The notes beneath the pieces are model-generated. The model did no database searches. It was not told the origin of the DNA and saw only the letters and a program-made list of their open reading frames with translations. From Pedobacter sp. ok626 (GTDB taxonomy: Bacteria; Bacteroidota; Bacteroidia; Sphingobacteriales; Sphingobacteriaceae): a stretch of 64,000 nucleotides of DNA. The number at the start of each line of letters is the position of its first letter. Positions within the stretch are counted from its first letter, which is position 1. Position numbers and translations under genes: made by a program. The DNA is taken from contig NZ_FNEX01000022.1 of assembly GCF_900100435.1 (NCBI RefSeq), forward strand, positions 1 to 64,000, given 5' to 3'. Shown here one piece after another: positions 7,646-15,993 of this stretch.

Positions 7646-8485
7646 ATGCGTAATTACATCAAGCTTATTGCAGCTGCACTACTTTTGTGCAGCTGTTATG
7701 CTTTTAAATATAAAAACATAACTGAACCACCTACCGGAGTTGCTTATTATCACTTTTTTCATATCCGAGATACAACAAATACAGGTACTTTATGGGAAGA
7801 AGATTTCCTAATGCCTTTTAATGCGTACCAAAGCTTTTATACAAGCTCTACCAAGATGACCCAGGATTCAATCCAGATGGCGAAGATAGAAGCAGCTATG
7901 AAAACCGGGAGCAGTACAGTAAATATGGGTACTTTATTACGAACGACCAGTGATAACATTTACCTGAACGAAAAGGAAAGCACACTATATATAAACAAGA
8001 ACTTTAATCGAAACAACTACCTGATAAAAGAAGCTTTAGAAAAAATAAACTGGAAAATTGAACAGGAAACCATAGAAATATTGGGCTATACCTGTCAGAA
8101 AGCTACTGGTAAGTGCAAAGGCAGACAATATACAGCCTGGTTTACTACCGATATACCTGCAAGTCTTGGTCCATGGAAATTACACGGACTACCAGGTTTA
8201 ATTTTAGAAGCGTATGATGCAAGTCAGAGAATAAAATTCACTTGTACAAAAGTGGTTACAAGTGGCAAAATACCAGCTTCAGTATCATTGGAATTACCTT
8301 CAGATGCTACAGCAACTACTACCTCAGCATATAATCAAATGGAGAAAGCCAGCAAAAATGGCTTTGGTATGGATGTCATGAATTCAAGTGGTTTAACCAT
8401 TGATAATGTAGTTGTAGATAAAAACGGACCTGGTACAACACGCAAGAAATTCACAGTGAATTTCCCGTTGGAATTAACCAAATAA
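7646..8485 (+). CDS. GLPGLI family protein
   Basis: This 279-residue exported protein belongs to the Bacteroidota GLPGLI family (TIGR01200), of unknown biochemical role. The family hallmark LGPWKLHGLPGLILEAYD is at about residues 177-192, preceded by the usual block IEILGYTCQKATGKCKGRQYTAWF. The N-terminus is hydrophobic (AAALLLCSCYA) and could be a Sec or lipoprotein signal. The next gene starts 5 bases downstream and encodes a TonB-receptor-like outer-membrane protein, the standard partner of this family. The C-terminal third is Ser/Thr-rich. A second, divergent GLPGLI gene occurs at 60557-61366. Confidence 0.85.
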   Translation: MRNYIKLIAAALLLCSCYAFKYKNITEPPTGVAYYHFFHIRDTTNTGTLWEEDFLMPFNAYQSFYTSSTKMTQDSIQMAKIEAAMKTGSSTVNMGTLLRTTSDNIYLNEKESTLYINKNFNRNNYLIKEALEKINWKIEQETIEILGYTCQKATGKCKGRQYTAWFTTDIPASLGPWKLHGLPGLILEAYDASQRIKFTCTKVVTSGKIPASVSLELPSDATATTTSAYNQMEKASKNGFGMDVMNSSGLTIDNVVVDKNGPGTTRKKFTVNFPLELTK

Positions 8486-8490
8486 GCTTT

Positions 8491-11166
8491 GTGCAAAAAA
8501 AAACTATTTTACTTATCTTTTTAATATTTTCTACTCTTTTACTTTATGCTCAAAATACCATAACCATAAATGGAATCGTAAAAGACAGTATTGGAACCCC
8601 TGTTGGCTCTGCCTCTGTAACCCTTATCAATGAAAATGGCGCAGGAATTTCTTTTACAAAAACAGATCAGCAGGGCTTATTTAATACTGAATTCCAAGGA
8701 AATAAAGAGCATCTTTCTCTAAAAATCACGGCTATAGGTTATCAGCAACTTGTGGTCCCGCTTTCCACTATCGCTCATTATCCTTATATCGCAACACTAA
8801 AAAAAGCTTACAATCAATTATCAGAAGTTACCGTAAAATCAAAAAGTAAGATATCTCTATCCAGCGATACATTAAAATATAATGTCAGTGCATTCAAGGA
8901 TAAAAACGATAGGGTAATTGCGGATTTGATCGGTAGACTTCCGGGCATTCAGGTAGATGACAATGGTGCCATTAGCTACAATGGGAAACGCATAACCAGT
9001 GTGTATGTAGATGGTGATAATCTTTTGGATGGGAAGTATAGAACTGCCACCAATAATGTGCCTGTTGATGCTGTAGAACAGGTTCAGGTGATAGAAAGAG
9101 ATCAACCAATCAAAGCTTTGAATGGTTATATGGTAGCCAATAACATTTCGTTAAATTTAAAACTTGCCGATCATGCCCGTACTATTACCATCAACACCGG
9201 TTTTTTAGGTTTGGGCAACAAGGCCTATGTTGCAGAATTGAATAATCTTATTTTTAAAAAGAAAATTAAGAGCATAAACAATTTAAAAGTAAATAACATT
9301 GGTCAGAATCTACAATCAGAGCATGCGAATATCGGGGTATCTTTCAACAGCAGTGAGATTGGTTTAAAAACCCCAAGACCATACCTTTCTATGATGAGTG
9401 AGCGAACTCCCACTCTAGCCGAGAAATATCACCTCATAAATAATGATAACGCAGGGAATATCAATGCACTTTATAAACTTAAATCCGACTGGGACTTACG
9501 CTTAAATATTGCTGCCATGGAACTAAAAAGAAATTACAATTACAACAATTCGGTTAATTACTTCTTGCCGAATGCTGATACCGTTCGTTACAATGAAATA
9601 CAGCATACCATTGAAAAACTAAGCCAATGGCAAATTGGTGCCCAAATCGAGAAAAACAGCAATTCGATATATTTAAAATCTAACACAAAACTAAATCTCC
9701 CCAAATGGGATCAAAGTGGCGGCACAAGCCAAAATAACGTAGCATTTAAGCAGATACAGCCAACAAATCAACTGTCCCTGAGCAATGAAACTAATCTTAC
9801 AAAGGCAATGGGTGTAGATCATGTATTACAGTACAACTCCGTGCTACAGTTCTATAAAATGAACGAAAATCTAAAGATTTCTCCGGGAGTTCAGCAAGCC
9901 ATTGTTAATGATAGCATTGGCTATTTGATGCTTAGTCAGCAAGTCAGAACAAAAAACCTGTTTATAAATCAATCTGCTACTTATAAAACAAAATTTGATC
10001 ATTTTATCTTTTCTGCATCGTTAGGCGCATATTATGAACACAATACACTTAACAGTGATTTATACAAAACCGACAGCTTAAACATAATCAGCACAGTTGG
10101 CAAACACTTTGAAAATGATGTCGTGTTTGAAAATATAGGGCTCTCCGGAAAAGCGGCACTAATTTACAAGCTGCAAAGAGGTTCCTTAAGCCTGGAAACT
10201 ACTCCTACCTACAGCTTAATAAAGTACAATACACTTGATGCTGTAAACGCTAAAAAAAACACCTATTTTCTGTTTAACCCAATAATAGAATTCCGTAACA
10301 AAATAGGAAAATACAGTGAGCTTGATTTTAGATACAGCCGACAAACCAGCTTCGGTGAAATTACTGATATTTATCCTGGTAATATATTGGTAAGTTACAG
10401 GCAATTTAGCTCGAATGACATACCCTTGCCTAAAACAGATCTACACGTTATTGGAGCCAGATATGCTTATCGTAAACCCATAAAAATGTTATTTTACTTT
10501 ATTTCCTTAAACTACGATAGAACCGGGCAGAATTTTATAAATTCTTATGTTATTGATAGTGGTGTTACCAAAGCTATTGCCATAGATTATAAAAATGTCA
10601 CAAACAAGTATGCCTTTATTGGAAATATTTCGAAATATCTATTTTCAATTGCTACTAGTATTTCAGCAAGCGGGAATATAGGATTGCAACAAGGAAACAG
10701 TCTGTACAACAACGAAATTTCCCCTTTCAATGCTTACAGCATGAATTTATCGCTAACAGCGAGAAAAAAAATATTATCTAAAATAACGATTTCACTTACT
10801 GGAGATCTGGGAAAATTTATCAATGAACAAAATACATTGGATGATCCGGTGATAAAGAGCATCACCAGGTTAAGCAAACTAAAAACAGAATGGCAACACA
10901 ATTTAAGCGACCAAGTAGGTTATACAATTGCTTATAATTTTACTTCTTATCAGCAGGCATTAAGACAAATGGTAAATAATAGCTTCTTGGATTTGAATTT
11001 AAAGTACAGTCCTGCCAAGTGGAAAAGCTTTTTTGAGCTTCAGTGCATAAATTTGATCAATCAGAACCTTTATCAACAAATCAATTCGGATTCAAATCAA
11101 TTATCGACATTTCAATTACCCCTAAGACCACGAACACTCTTGTTAAAGTACTCGTTTACCTTTTAA
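8491..11166 (+). CDS. TonB-receptor-like outer-membrane beta-barrel protein
   Basis: The product is an 891-residue outer-membrane protein with a signal peptide (LIFLIFSTLLLYAQ). A carboxypeptidase-regulatory-like domain lies at about residues 25-105 (ITINGIVKDSIGTPVGSASV). A TonB plug domain follows at about 110-225 (RVIADLIGRLPGIQVDDNGAISYNGK, VYVDGDNLLDGKY, VEQVQVIERDQP). The rest is a beta-barrel ending in Phe (LLLKYSFTF). It starts with GTG at 8491, five bases after the GLPGLI gene. It is shorter than SusC proteins, has no adjacent SusD and lacks an STN domain. Such proteins occur next to GLPGLI genes; what they transport or export is unknown. It is convergent with the next gene, 12 bases away. 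Confidence 0.85.
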   Translation: MQKKTILLIFLIFSTLLLYAQNTITINGIVKDSIGTPVGSASVTLINENGAGISFTKTDQQGLFNTEFQGNKEHLSLKITAIGYQQLVVPLSTIAHYPYIATLKKAYNQLSEVTVKSKSKISLSSDTLKYNVSAFKDKNDRVIADLIGRLPGIQVDDNGAISYNGKRITSVYVDGDNLLDGKYRTATNNVPVDAVEQVQVIERDQPIKALNGYMVANNISLNLKLADHARTITINTGFLGLGNKAYVAELNNLIFKKKIKSINNLKVNNIGQNLQSEHANIGVSFNSSEIGLKTPRPYLSMMSERTPTLAEKYHLINNDNAGNINALYKLKSDWDLRLNIAAMELKRNYNYNNSVNYFLPNADTVRYNEIQHTIEKLSQWQIGAQIEKNSNSIYLKSNTKLNLPKWDQSGGTSQNNVAFKQIQPTNQLSLSNETNLTKAMGVDHVLQYNSVLQFYKMNENLKISPGVQQAIVNDSIGYLMLSQQVRTKNLFINQSATYKTKFDHFIFSASLGAYYEHNTLNSDLYKTDSLNIISTVGKHFENDVVFENIGLSGKAALIYKLQRGSLSLETTPTYSLIKYNTLDAVNAKKNTYFLFNPIIEFRNKIGKYSELDFRYSRQTSFGEITDIYPGNILVSYRQFSSNDIPLPKTDLHVIGARYAYRKPIKMLFYFISLNYDRTGQNFINSYVIDSGVTKAIAIDYKNVTNKYAFIGNISKYLFSIATSISASGNIGLQQGNSLYNNEISPFNAYSMNLSLTARKKILSKITISLTGDLGKFINEQNTLDDPVIKSITRLSKLKTEWQHNLSDQVGYTIAYNFTSYQQALRQMVNNSFLDLNLKYSPAKWKSFFELQCINLINQNLYQQINSDSNQLSTFQLPLRPRTLLLKYSFTF

Positions 11167-11178
11167 GATGGGAAATAT

Positions 11179-12234
11179 TCATTCTCCATGAGTTTTCGCA
11201 TTGAATATTTCATTGAAGCGTTCAGTGTTAACACCATTTTCCCCTTTCCAACCACCTAAAGGCAAAATAATGTCTGAACGATGTGATGTTGTCAACTTTT
11301 TACTTGCTTCCCATAATTCTTTTATGCTTGAAAATTTTTCATATTTAGGACTGATAAATTTATTGGGCAAAATTCCACATTCTGCAAGTGTTTGTAAAAT
11401 CCCATAACGCTTATATTTGTCAGTTTGCTCTAGAATTTTTTCTGACGCAATTCTTTTTTCTAGCTTTCCTGGTGTTTCCTTATCATCAGCATTTGAAATA
11501 AACTCAACTAATTCGTCCAACTTTTTTCGGTCGGATTTTGTTATTTCTGGTTTTTCAAAAGTCAGAGCTTCTTCAAGTTCAGTTAAAAAATTTAGCGGTG
11601 TTTCATTCCACGAGTGTCCCAAATAATAGGTGTAAAGTTGATGTGTTTTGTCTTCTGTCTTAACTTTTGGCAAACCACATATTTCACAATTCGCCTTACC
11701 CACAAAGTCGTGCTTACATAAATGCTTTAGATACAAATAACTCATTAAAGTTTGTCTTGCTCTTGGCAATTCTCCTGTCACTCCTTTTATAAACATTGCA
11801 GTAACAAAGTCGAGTGTCAATTTTTTATTTTCTCGAAGTTTCAGCAATCTGCCCAAAGTATTATCGTGTTCAAAAGTTTCAAAATTATTTGGTTTCAGTC
11901 CATTAATTTCCAATAATTTTAAATCTGCCTGTGTTACAGCCGTTGGAACTTTATGTTCGTGTCTGTCAAGCGATAAATTATAAAATCCATTTTCGTGAAA
12001 GTAGATTTTTTTCAATATCGAATATATCTTTTTATCCATATCATTTGTTTCAGTAGGGTCTGTCAAAAATAGCAGGTAACGTTTCGGGGTAAGCTTTGTA
12101 ACTTTCATAACCGGGTCATAATATTCCATTTCCGGAACACTACCAAATACCTTCTTTAGCTGTTCAATAGTCATTCCAAATTGAATTTCACCCACACTAA
12201 CATAAGGAACAATCTCAAAATTTTTATTCATCAT
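11179..12234 (-). CDS. Hypothetical protein with a Cys/His cluster (351 aa)
   Basis: I do not recognise this protein. It has no signal peptide or membrane segment and is presumably cytoplasmic. The N-terminal portion starts with a segment (VSVGEIQFGMTIEQLKKVFG) resembling small domains with the pattern GMT.EEVKK.FG. A likely metal-binding cluster, HLCKHDFVGKANCEICGLPK, lies near the middle, with CxH followed by CxxC. The C-terminal part is rich in Lys and Glu and predicted helical. The frame is open over full length, which supports a real gene. It lies alone on the minus strand, convergent with the TonB-like gene and followed upstream by gene debris, which fits an accessory gene. Confidence 0.65.
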   Translation of the reverse strand: MMNKNFEIVPYVSVGEIQFGMTIEQLKKVFGSVPEMEYYDPVMKVTKLTPKRYLLFLTDPTETNDMDKKIYSILKKIYFHENGFYNLSLDRHEHKVPTAVTQADLKLLEINGLKPNNFETFEHDNTLGRLLKLRENKKLTLDFVTAMFIKGVTGELPRARQTLMSYLYLKHLCKHDFVGKANCEICGLPKVKTEDKTHQLYTYYLGHSWNETPLNFLTELEEALTFEKPEITKSDRKKLDELVEFISNADDKETPGKLEKRIASEKILEQTDKYKRYGILQTLAECGILPNKFISPKYEKFSSIKELWEASKKLTTSHRSDIILPLGGWKGENGVNTERFNEIFNAKTHGE

Positions 12235-12247
12235 TTAAATATTTTAC

Positions 12248-12365
12248 AATAACAGATTAAGCATTAATTCTTCAGCTTCTTTTTTAAAACCTGTATCCCA
12301 GTTTTATTTTGGAAGATAAAGCTTAAATGCGGAACGAATGGCCACTTTTGGCGAAATACCCAGCT
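12248..12365 (-). other. Possible remnants of two minus-strand gene ends
   Basis: Reading leftward, one short frame ends KLGISPKVAIRSAFKLYLPK before a stop, somewhat like the end of a LuxR-type DNA-binding domain. Immediately after it another frame reads WDTGFKKEAEELMLNLLL and stops. Both are short and unsupported by anything else. I treat them as debris. Confidence 0.2.
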
Positions 12366-12422
12366 TATCGATGGTGGATTTTTAGCACAAAAGTTTACTC
12401 GAAGAACGAATGCTGAACCTTG

Positions 12423-12545
12423 TTCCCCTTCGAACTGAACTCAAAAAAATTCATTGATGATTTGAAGAAAATTGCAAGGATTAGCGAGTTGGTTACCCAA
12501 GAACCCCTTAGTAGAGATTTTACGTTAAAATATAAGCGGACCTAG
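12423..12545 (+). repeat. Dispersed coding remnant, copy 1 of a matched pair
   Basis: A 40-codon frame without a start encodes FPFELNSKKFIDDLKKIA, continues RISELV and then EPLSRDFTLKYKRT before a stop. It is very close to 20731-20874 at both DNA and protein level, and its parts recur at 787-830 and 5734-5775. It looks like the 3' end of one gene family scattered by recombination. I cannot identify the parent protein. Confidence 0.6.
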
Positions 12546-12741
12546 AAAAAGAAAAAAATTTAAAAGCGGCTATGCCGATATTTTAGTGCCGATTATTATA
12601 TAGACAACATGACTGGGGACTGACCATAGAAAGAAAGTCATCGACAGATAAAATTCCCAGATGGGTAATAACTGAACGTTCGAATTAGAATTGTCTAAAT
12701 TTTGTAAGTAAATCTAACAACTAAAAAAAAAATTGTTTTAC

Positions 12742-12754
12742 TGAACAGTGTTCA
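12742..12754. promoter_or_regulatory. TetR-type operator palindrome
   Basis: TGAACAGTGTTCA is a perfect palindrome around a central G. It lies 160 bases upstream of the TetR gene. A near copy (TGAACACTGTTTA) occurs at 13534-13546, right before the efflux operon. The pairing strongly suggests binding by the TetR protein encoded between them. Confidence 0.65.
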
Positions 12755-12791
12755 ATACATTTGCTTCCGAAATAGAATTGCAATTCAATCA

Positions 12792-12850
12792 ATGAAAAAA
12801 TTATTAATTACAGGAGCAAACGGTGGCATTGGATTAGTGTTATGGGTAAG
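12792..12850 (+). pseudogene. N-terminal stub of a short-chain dehydrogenase
   Basis: An ATG 38 bases after the operator begins MKKLLITGANGGIGLV, the nucleotide-binding Gly-rich start of an SDR enzyme, and homology then stops after about 16 codons. Only this N-terminal stub remains. It probably marks a gene formerly controlled by the operator. An intact, different SDR gene lies at 19109-19882. Confidence 0.65.
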
Positions 12851-12903
12851 ATCAGTCCCCGGGTTAGTATCCAATTTATATCTTTACATCAATTTTTAAA
12901 ATT

Positions 12904-13512
12904 ATGGGCATAATCGAACGTAAACGAAGGGAGAAACTAAACATGCGCCAACGCATTTTAAACGGTGCGCGCAAAGTCTTTCTTCAAAAAGGCTACGAGC
13001 TAGCTAGTATTCGGAATATTGCCACGGAAATAAGTTATAGTCCGGGGGTTATCTATTTTCATTTTAAGGACAAAGGAGAAATCTTCCGTGAGCTCCACAG
13101 AGAGGGCTTTCTGCTGCTAATGAACGAACTACGGATCCTGGATTCTGTCAGTGATCCCTTCGAACGGCTAAAAGCTGTAGGTCGTGTTTTTATACAGTTC
13201 GCACAGCAAAATAAGGATTATTATAATTTAATGTTCATCGTGGAAGAGTTATCCAAGAGCGCTGAAGATGGTGGTTTTACTATCGCCAGCGAAGCCATCA
13301 GTCATCTCCAGAACTTAATAGAGGAGTGTCAGCAGAGCGGGCGGTTTAAAGGTATGGATTCGGAGTATTTTACTTTCATGACATTATCTGCACTTCACGG
13401 AATCTGTGCTCTGTTCTGCAAAGACCGTACTACCAGCTTTATCAACAAAACAAATGATGAGCTGATGATCAACGGCTATGCATGTTTTGTTGCACTGCTG
13501 GAAAAAGGTTAA
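12904..13512 (+). CDS. TetR/AcrR family repressor of the efflux operon
   Basis: This 202-residue regulator has a typical TetR N-terminal helix-turn-helix: RQRILNGARKVFLQKGYELASI, then IATEISYSPGVIYFHFKDKGEIF at about residues 36-58. The C-terminal ligand-binding half is divergent, as usual. It lies 45 bases upstream of, and in line with, the TolC/MFP/RND genes. Matching palindromes occur upstream of this gene (12742-12754) and directly before the efflux genes (13534-13546), so I infer autorepression and repression of efflux, relieved by an unknown hydrophobic ligand. Another start a few codons downstream (MRQRIL) is possible. Confidence 0.9.
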   Translation: MGIIERKRREKLNMRQRILNGARKVFLQKGYELASIRNIATEISYSPGVIYFHFKDKGEIFRELHREGFLLLMNELRILDSVSDPFERLKAVGRVFIQFAQQNKDYYNLMFIVEELSKSAEDGGFTIASEAISHLQNLIEECQQSGRFKGMDSEYFTFMTLSALHGICALFCKDRTTSFINKTNDELMINGYACFVALLEKG

Positions 13513-13533
13513 TCCCTTTTTTTGACCAATAAC

Positions 13534-13546
13534 TGAACACTGTTTA
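13534..13546. promoter_or_regulatory. Second TetR-type operator, before the efflux operon
   Basis: TGAACACTGTTTA matches the upstream palindrome TGAACAGTGTTCA at 11 of 13 positions and lies 12 bases before the TolC start codon. It would overlap the promoter or the translation start region of the efflux operon. Confidence 0.6.
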
Positions 13547-13557
13547 AATTTATCACA

Positions 13558-14931
13558 ATGATTAAAATAAATCAATATCCAAAAACTATTTACCGGATAA
13601 TTGTCGTGCAAGCGCTCATTGCTTTCCTTCCGATTGCCCTTCATGCGCAGACCCACCTTAGCCAATATATACAGCAGGGCCTGGAATCTAATCAGAGTAT
13701 CAACCAACAGGGCTTTCTGTTGCAGCGAAACATTGCAGCACTTCAAGAGGCAAAAAGCATGTTTCTTCCCAGCGTTAGCTTTTCTACCACATATACCAAA
13801 GCAGACGGTGGCCGGAGCATTGATTTTCCAGCAGGTGACCTGTTCAATGCTGCCTATGCTACACTCAACCAGCTTACCGGCACAAATAATTTCCCACAAT
13901 TGCAAAATCAAAGCATTTTGCTCAACCCTGACAACTTTTACGATGCAAAGTTCCGCACGAGTTTGCCGATCTTGAATGCAGAACTGATTTACAACAAGCG
14001 AATTAAATCACAGCAGATCGATTTGCAGAAAGCGGAGGTATTGCTCTATAAACGTGAATTGGTCAAAGAAATCAAAACCGCCTATTACAGCTACCTCAAA
14101 TCCATCAACGCAATTAATATATATCATTCTTTTCTTAAGCTTTTGGAAGAAGGAGAACGGGTCAACAGAAAACTCTTCGAAAACAACAAAATCAACCGCA
14201 CCGCGGTCATAAGAAGCCAGAATGAAGTATCAAAAATAAACGCATCACTGGTATCTGCAAAAAAAACAGAAGAATCTGCACGCTACTATTTCAACTTTCT
14301 GTTAAACAGACCCTTGACGGACAGCATTATTACAGATGACGCCCCGTTCGAACCAGCGCAGGATCTGTTACAATCTGATGAAGTAAGCAGACGTGAAGAA
14401 TTGATAAAATTGGAAATTTCAAAAGACATCAACAAAAACCTGACTGGTCTTGCCAAGTCTTACCTGATACCAAAAGTAGGTACCTCACTTGATTTGGGAT
14501 CGCAGGCTTTTGACTGGAAGTTCAATAACAACAGCCGCTATTACCTGCTTGGGGTTTCCCTGGAATGGAATCTCTTCTCTTCGGGAAGGAATTCCTATAA
14601 AATAAAACAATCTATCGCTTCCCAATATGCTACTGAAGCACAAAGCAGTTACGTCACTCAGCAACTTCTCACCGAGCTTAAGGTTCGAAAAGCCAACCTT
14701 CAAAGTGCCGCCGCGCAGTACCAAGCGGCACAATCACAGCTTAAGACCAGCAACATCTATTATAATGATATGACCAAGCTTTATAAAGAGGGAATGGCCA
14801 TTTATATCGAACTGCTGGATGCCCAGAACCAGTGGGTAGATGCCCAGCTCCAGTCCAACATAGCCCTATTCGACACCTGGATATCCCTTACCGCTATCGA
14901 ACGTGCCAACGCCAGTTTCAACATACAATAA
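13558..14931 (+). CDS. TolC family outer-membrane efflux protein
   Basis: This 457-residue protein is the outer-membrane channel of a tripartite efflux system. After a signal peptide (ALIAFLPIALHAQ) it shows two OEP repeats with long alpha-helical heptads, for example around QIDLQKAEVLLYKRELVKEIKTAY and AAAQYQAAQSQLKTSNIYYNDMTKLYKEG. Trimers would form a periplasmic tunnel and a 12-strand barrel. It lacks an obvious lipobox. It is first in the operon, directly after a TetR operator, and its stop is five bases before the start of the membrane fusion protein gene. Confidence 0.9.
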   Translation: MIKINQYPKTIYRIIVVQALIAFLPIALHAQTHLSQYIQQGLESNQSINQQGFLLQRNIAALQEAKSMFLPSVSFSTTYTKADGGRSIDFPAGDLFNAAYATLNQLTGTNNFPQLQNQSILLNPDNFYDAKFRTSLPILNAELIYNKRIKSQQIDLQKAEVLLYKRELVKEIKTAYYSYLKSINAINIYHSFLKLLEEGERVNRKLFENNKINRTAVIRSQNEVSKINASLVSAKKTEESARYYFNFLLNRPLTDSIITDDAPFEPAQDLLQSDEVSRREELIKLEISKDINKNLTGLAKSYLIPKVGTSLDLGSQAFDWKFNNNSRYYLLGVSLEWNLFSSGRNSYKIKQSIASQYATEAQSSYVTQQLLTELKVRKANLQSAAAQYQAAQSQLKTSNIYYNDMTKLYKEGMAIYIELLDAQNQWVDAQLQSNIALFDTWISLTAIERANASFNIQ

Positions 14932-14936
14932 AGATC

Positions 14937-15983
14937 ATGAACAAGACACAACTCACACTTATTGCGCTTACATCACTATTGTTCGCCTGCAAAGAAAAAC
15001 CAAAAAATACAAATCCCCTGGGCCAACCGGACATCATCTCGGTGAAGGTTGCCCCCGTTTCCTCATTTGGCGTTACAAGTACCATTCAGACTACTGGGCT
15101 GGTAAGCACTGAAAATGAAGCCAATTATTCATTTAAGATTGGCGGTGTAATCAGCAGCATACTGGTAGATGAGGGGCAGTTCTTTAAAAAGGGGCAGTTG
15201 CTCGCCACCCTTAACACCACCGAGATTGCGGCTGGATTGGCCCAGGCAGACCTTGGTGTAGATAAGGCCGTACGAGACTATGCCAGGGCAGTAAACCTTT
15301 ACAAAGACAGTGTATTTACCCTTGAACAGCTTCAGAATACCAAGACGACGCTGGATGTTGCAAAAAAAACAAGTGAGGCTACGGCTTTTAACCAGCGATA
15401 TGCCAAGATTTATGCGGCTTCTGATGGTTTTGTAACCAAAAAGGTGGCTAGTGAAGGGGAAGTGATTGGCGGGGGAATGGCGGTGCTGATGACCAACTCA
15501 ACCCAAAAAAGTGATAGCTACCTATTGAAGGTTGGGGTAACCGATCAGGAATGGGCCGGGATCAAGGTGGGGCAACAGGCCATTGTTAACCTTGACGGAT
15601 ACCCTGATCAGCAATTCCAAGCAACGGTACTGCGTAAACTTCAGGCAGCTGATGCCGCCATAGGATCTTTTCAGGTAGAACTGAAGCTCCAACTCGGCAG
15701 TTTAAGGCCTGCGATTGGCATGTTTGGGAAAGCAATAATCCAGACCAATGCTTCACAAGATGCTACTGTGATCCCCTTTAGTGCACTGGTAGAAGCAGAT
15801 GGTGAGACAGGCTACATCTTTACCCCCAAAGGGGCAAATCGCGTTAAAAAAGTGCCGGTAACCATCCTGAAGTTTGACAATAAAAATGTCTACCTGAAAG
15901 ATAAAATGGAAGGAATAGAGCGCATAGTTATTTCTAATAGCGCCTATCTCAACGAACAGTCCACCGTAAAAATTATCAAGTAA
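14937..15983 (+). CDS. RND efflux periplasmic adaptor (membrane fusion protein)
   Basis: This 348-residue protein links the TolC channel with the RND pump. I choose the ATG at 14937 because it gives a lipoprotein signal (LIALTSLLFAC), so the adaptor is probably anchored to the inner membrane by lipid; the open frame extends upstream but overlaps tolC. The order is typical: barrel-sandwich/lipoyl hybrid half (FKIGGVISSILVDEGQFFKKGQLLATLN), a short hairpin, the second lipoyl half (IYAASDGFVTKKVASEGEVI), beta-barrel and membrane-proximal domain (ATVIPFSALVEADGETGYIF). The alpha-hairpin is short, as in other Bacteroidota adaptors. The RND gene follows after 10 bases. Confidence 0.9.
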   Translation: MNKTQLTLIALTSLLFACKEKPKNTNPLGQPDIISVKVAPVSSFGVTSTIQTTGLVSTENEANYSFKIGGVISSILVDEGQFFKKGQLLATLNTTEIAAGLAQADLGVDKAVRDYARAVNLYKDSVFTLEQLQNTKTTLDVAKKTSEATAFNQRYAKIYAASDGFVTKKVASEGEVIGGGMAVLMTNSTQKSDSYLLKVGVTDQEWAGIKVGQQAIVNLDGYPDQQFQATVLRKLQAADAAIGSFQVELKLQLGSLRPAIGMFGKAIIQTNASQDATVIPFSALVEADGETGYIFTPKGANRVKKVPVTILKFDNKNVYLKDKMEGIERIVISNSAYLNEQSTVKIIK

Positions 15984-15993
15984 AAACGCCGAC

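Noticed and set aside
14832..14936. Upstream extension of the membrane fusion protein frame
   Set aside because: It overlaps tolC in another frame; the ATG at 14937 gives a proper lipoprotein signal.
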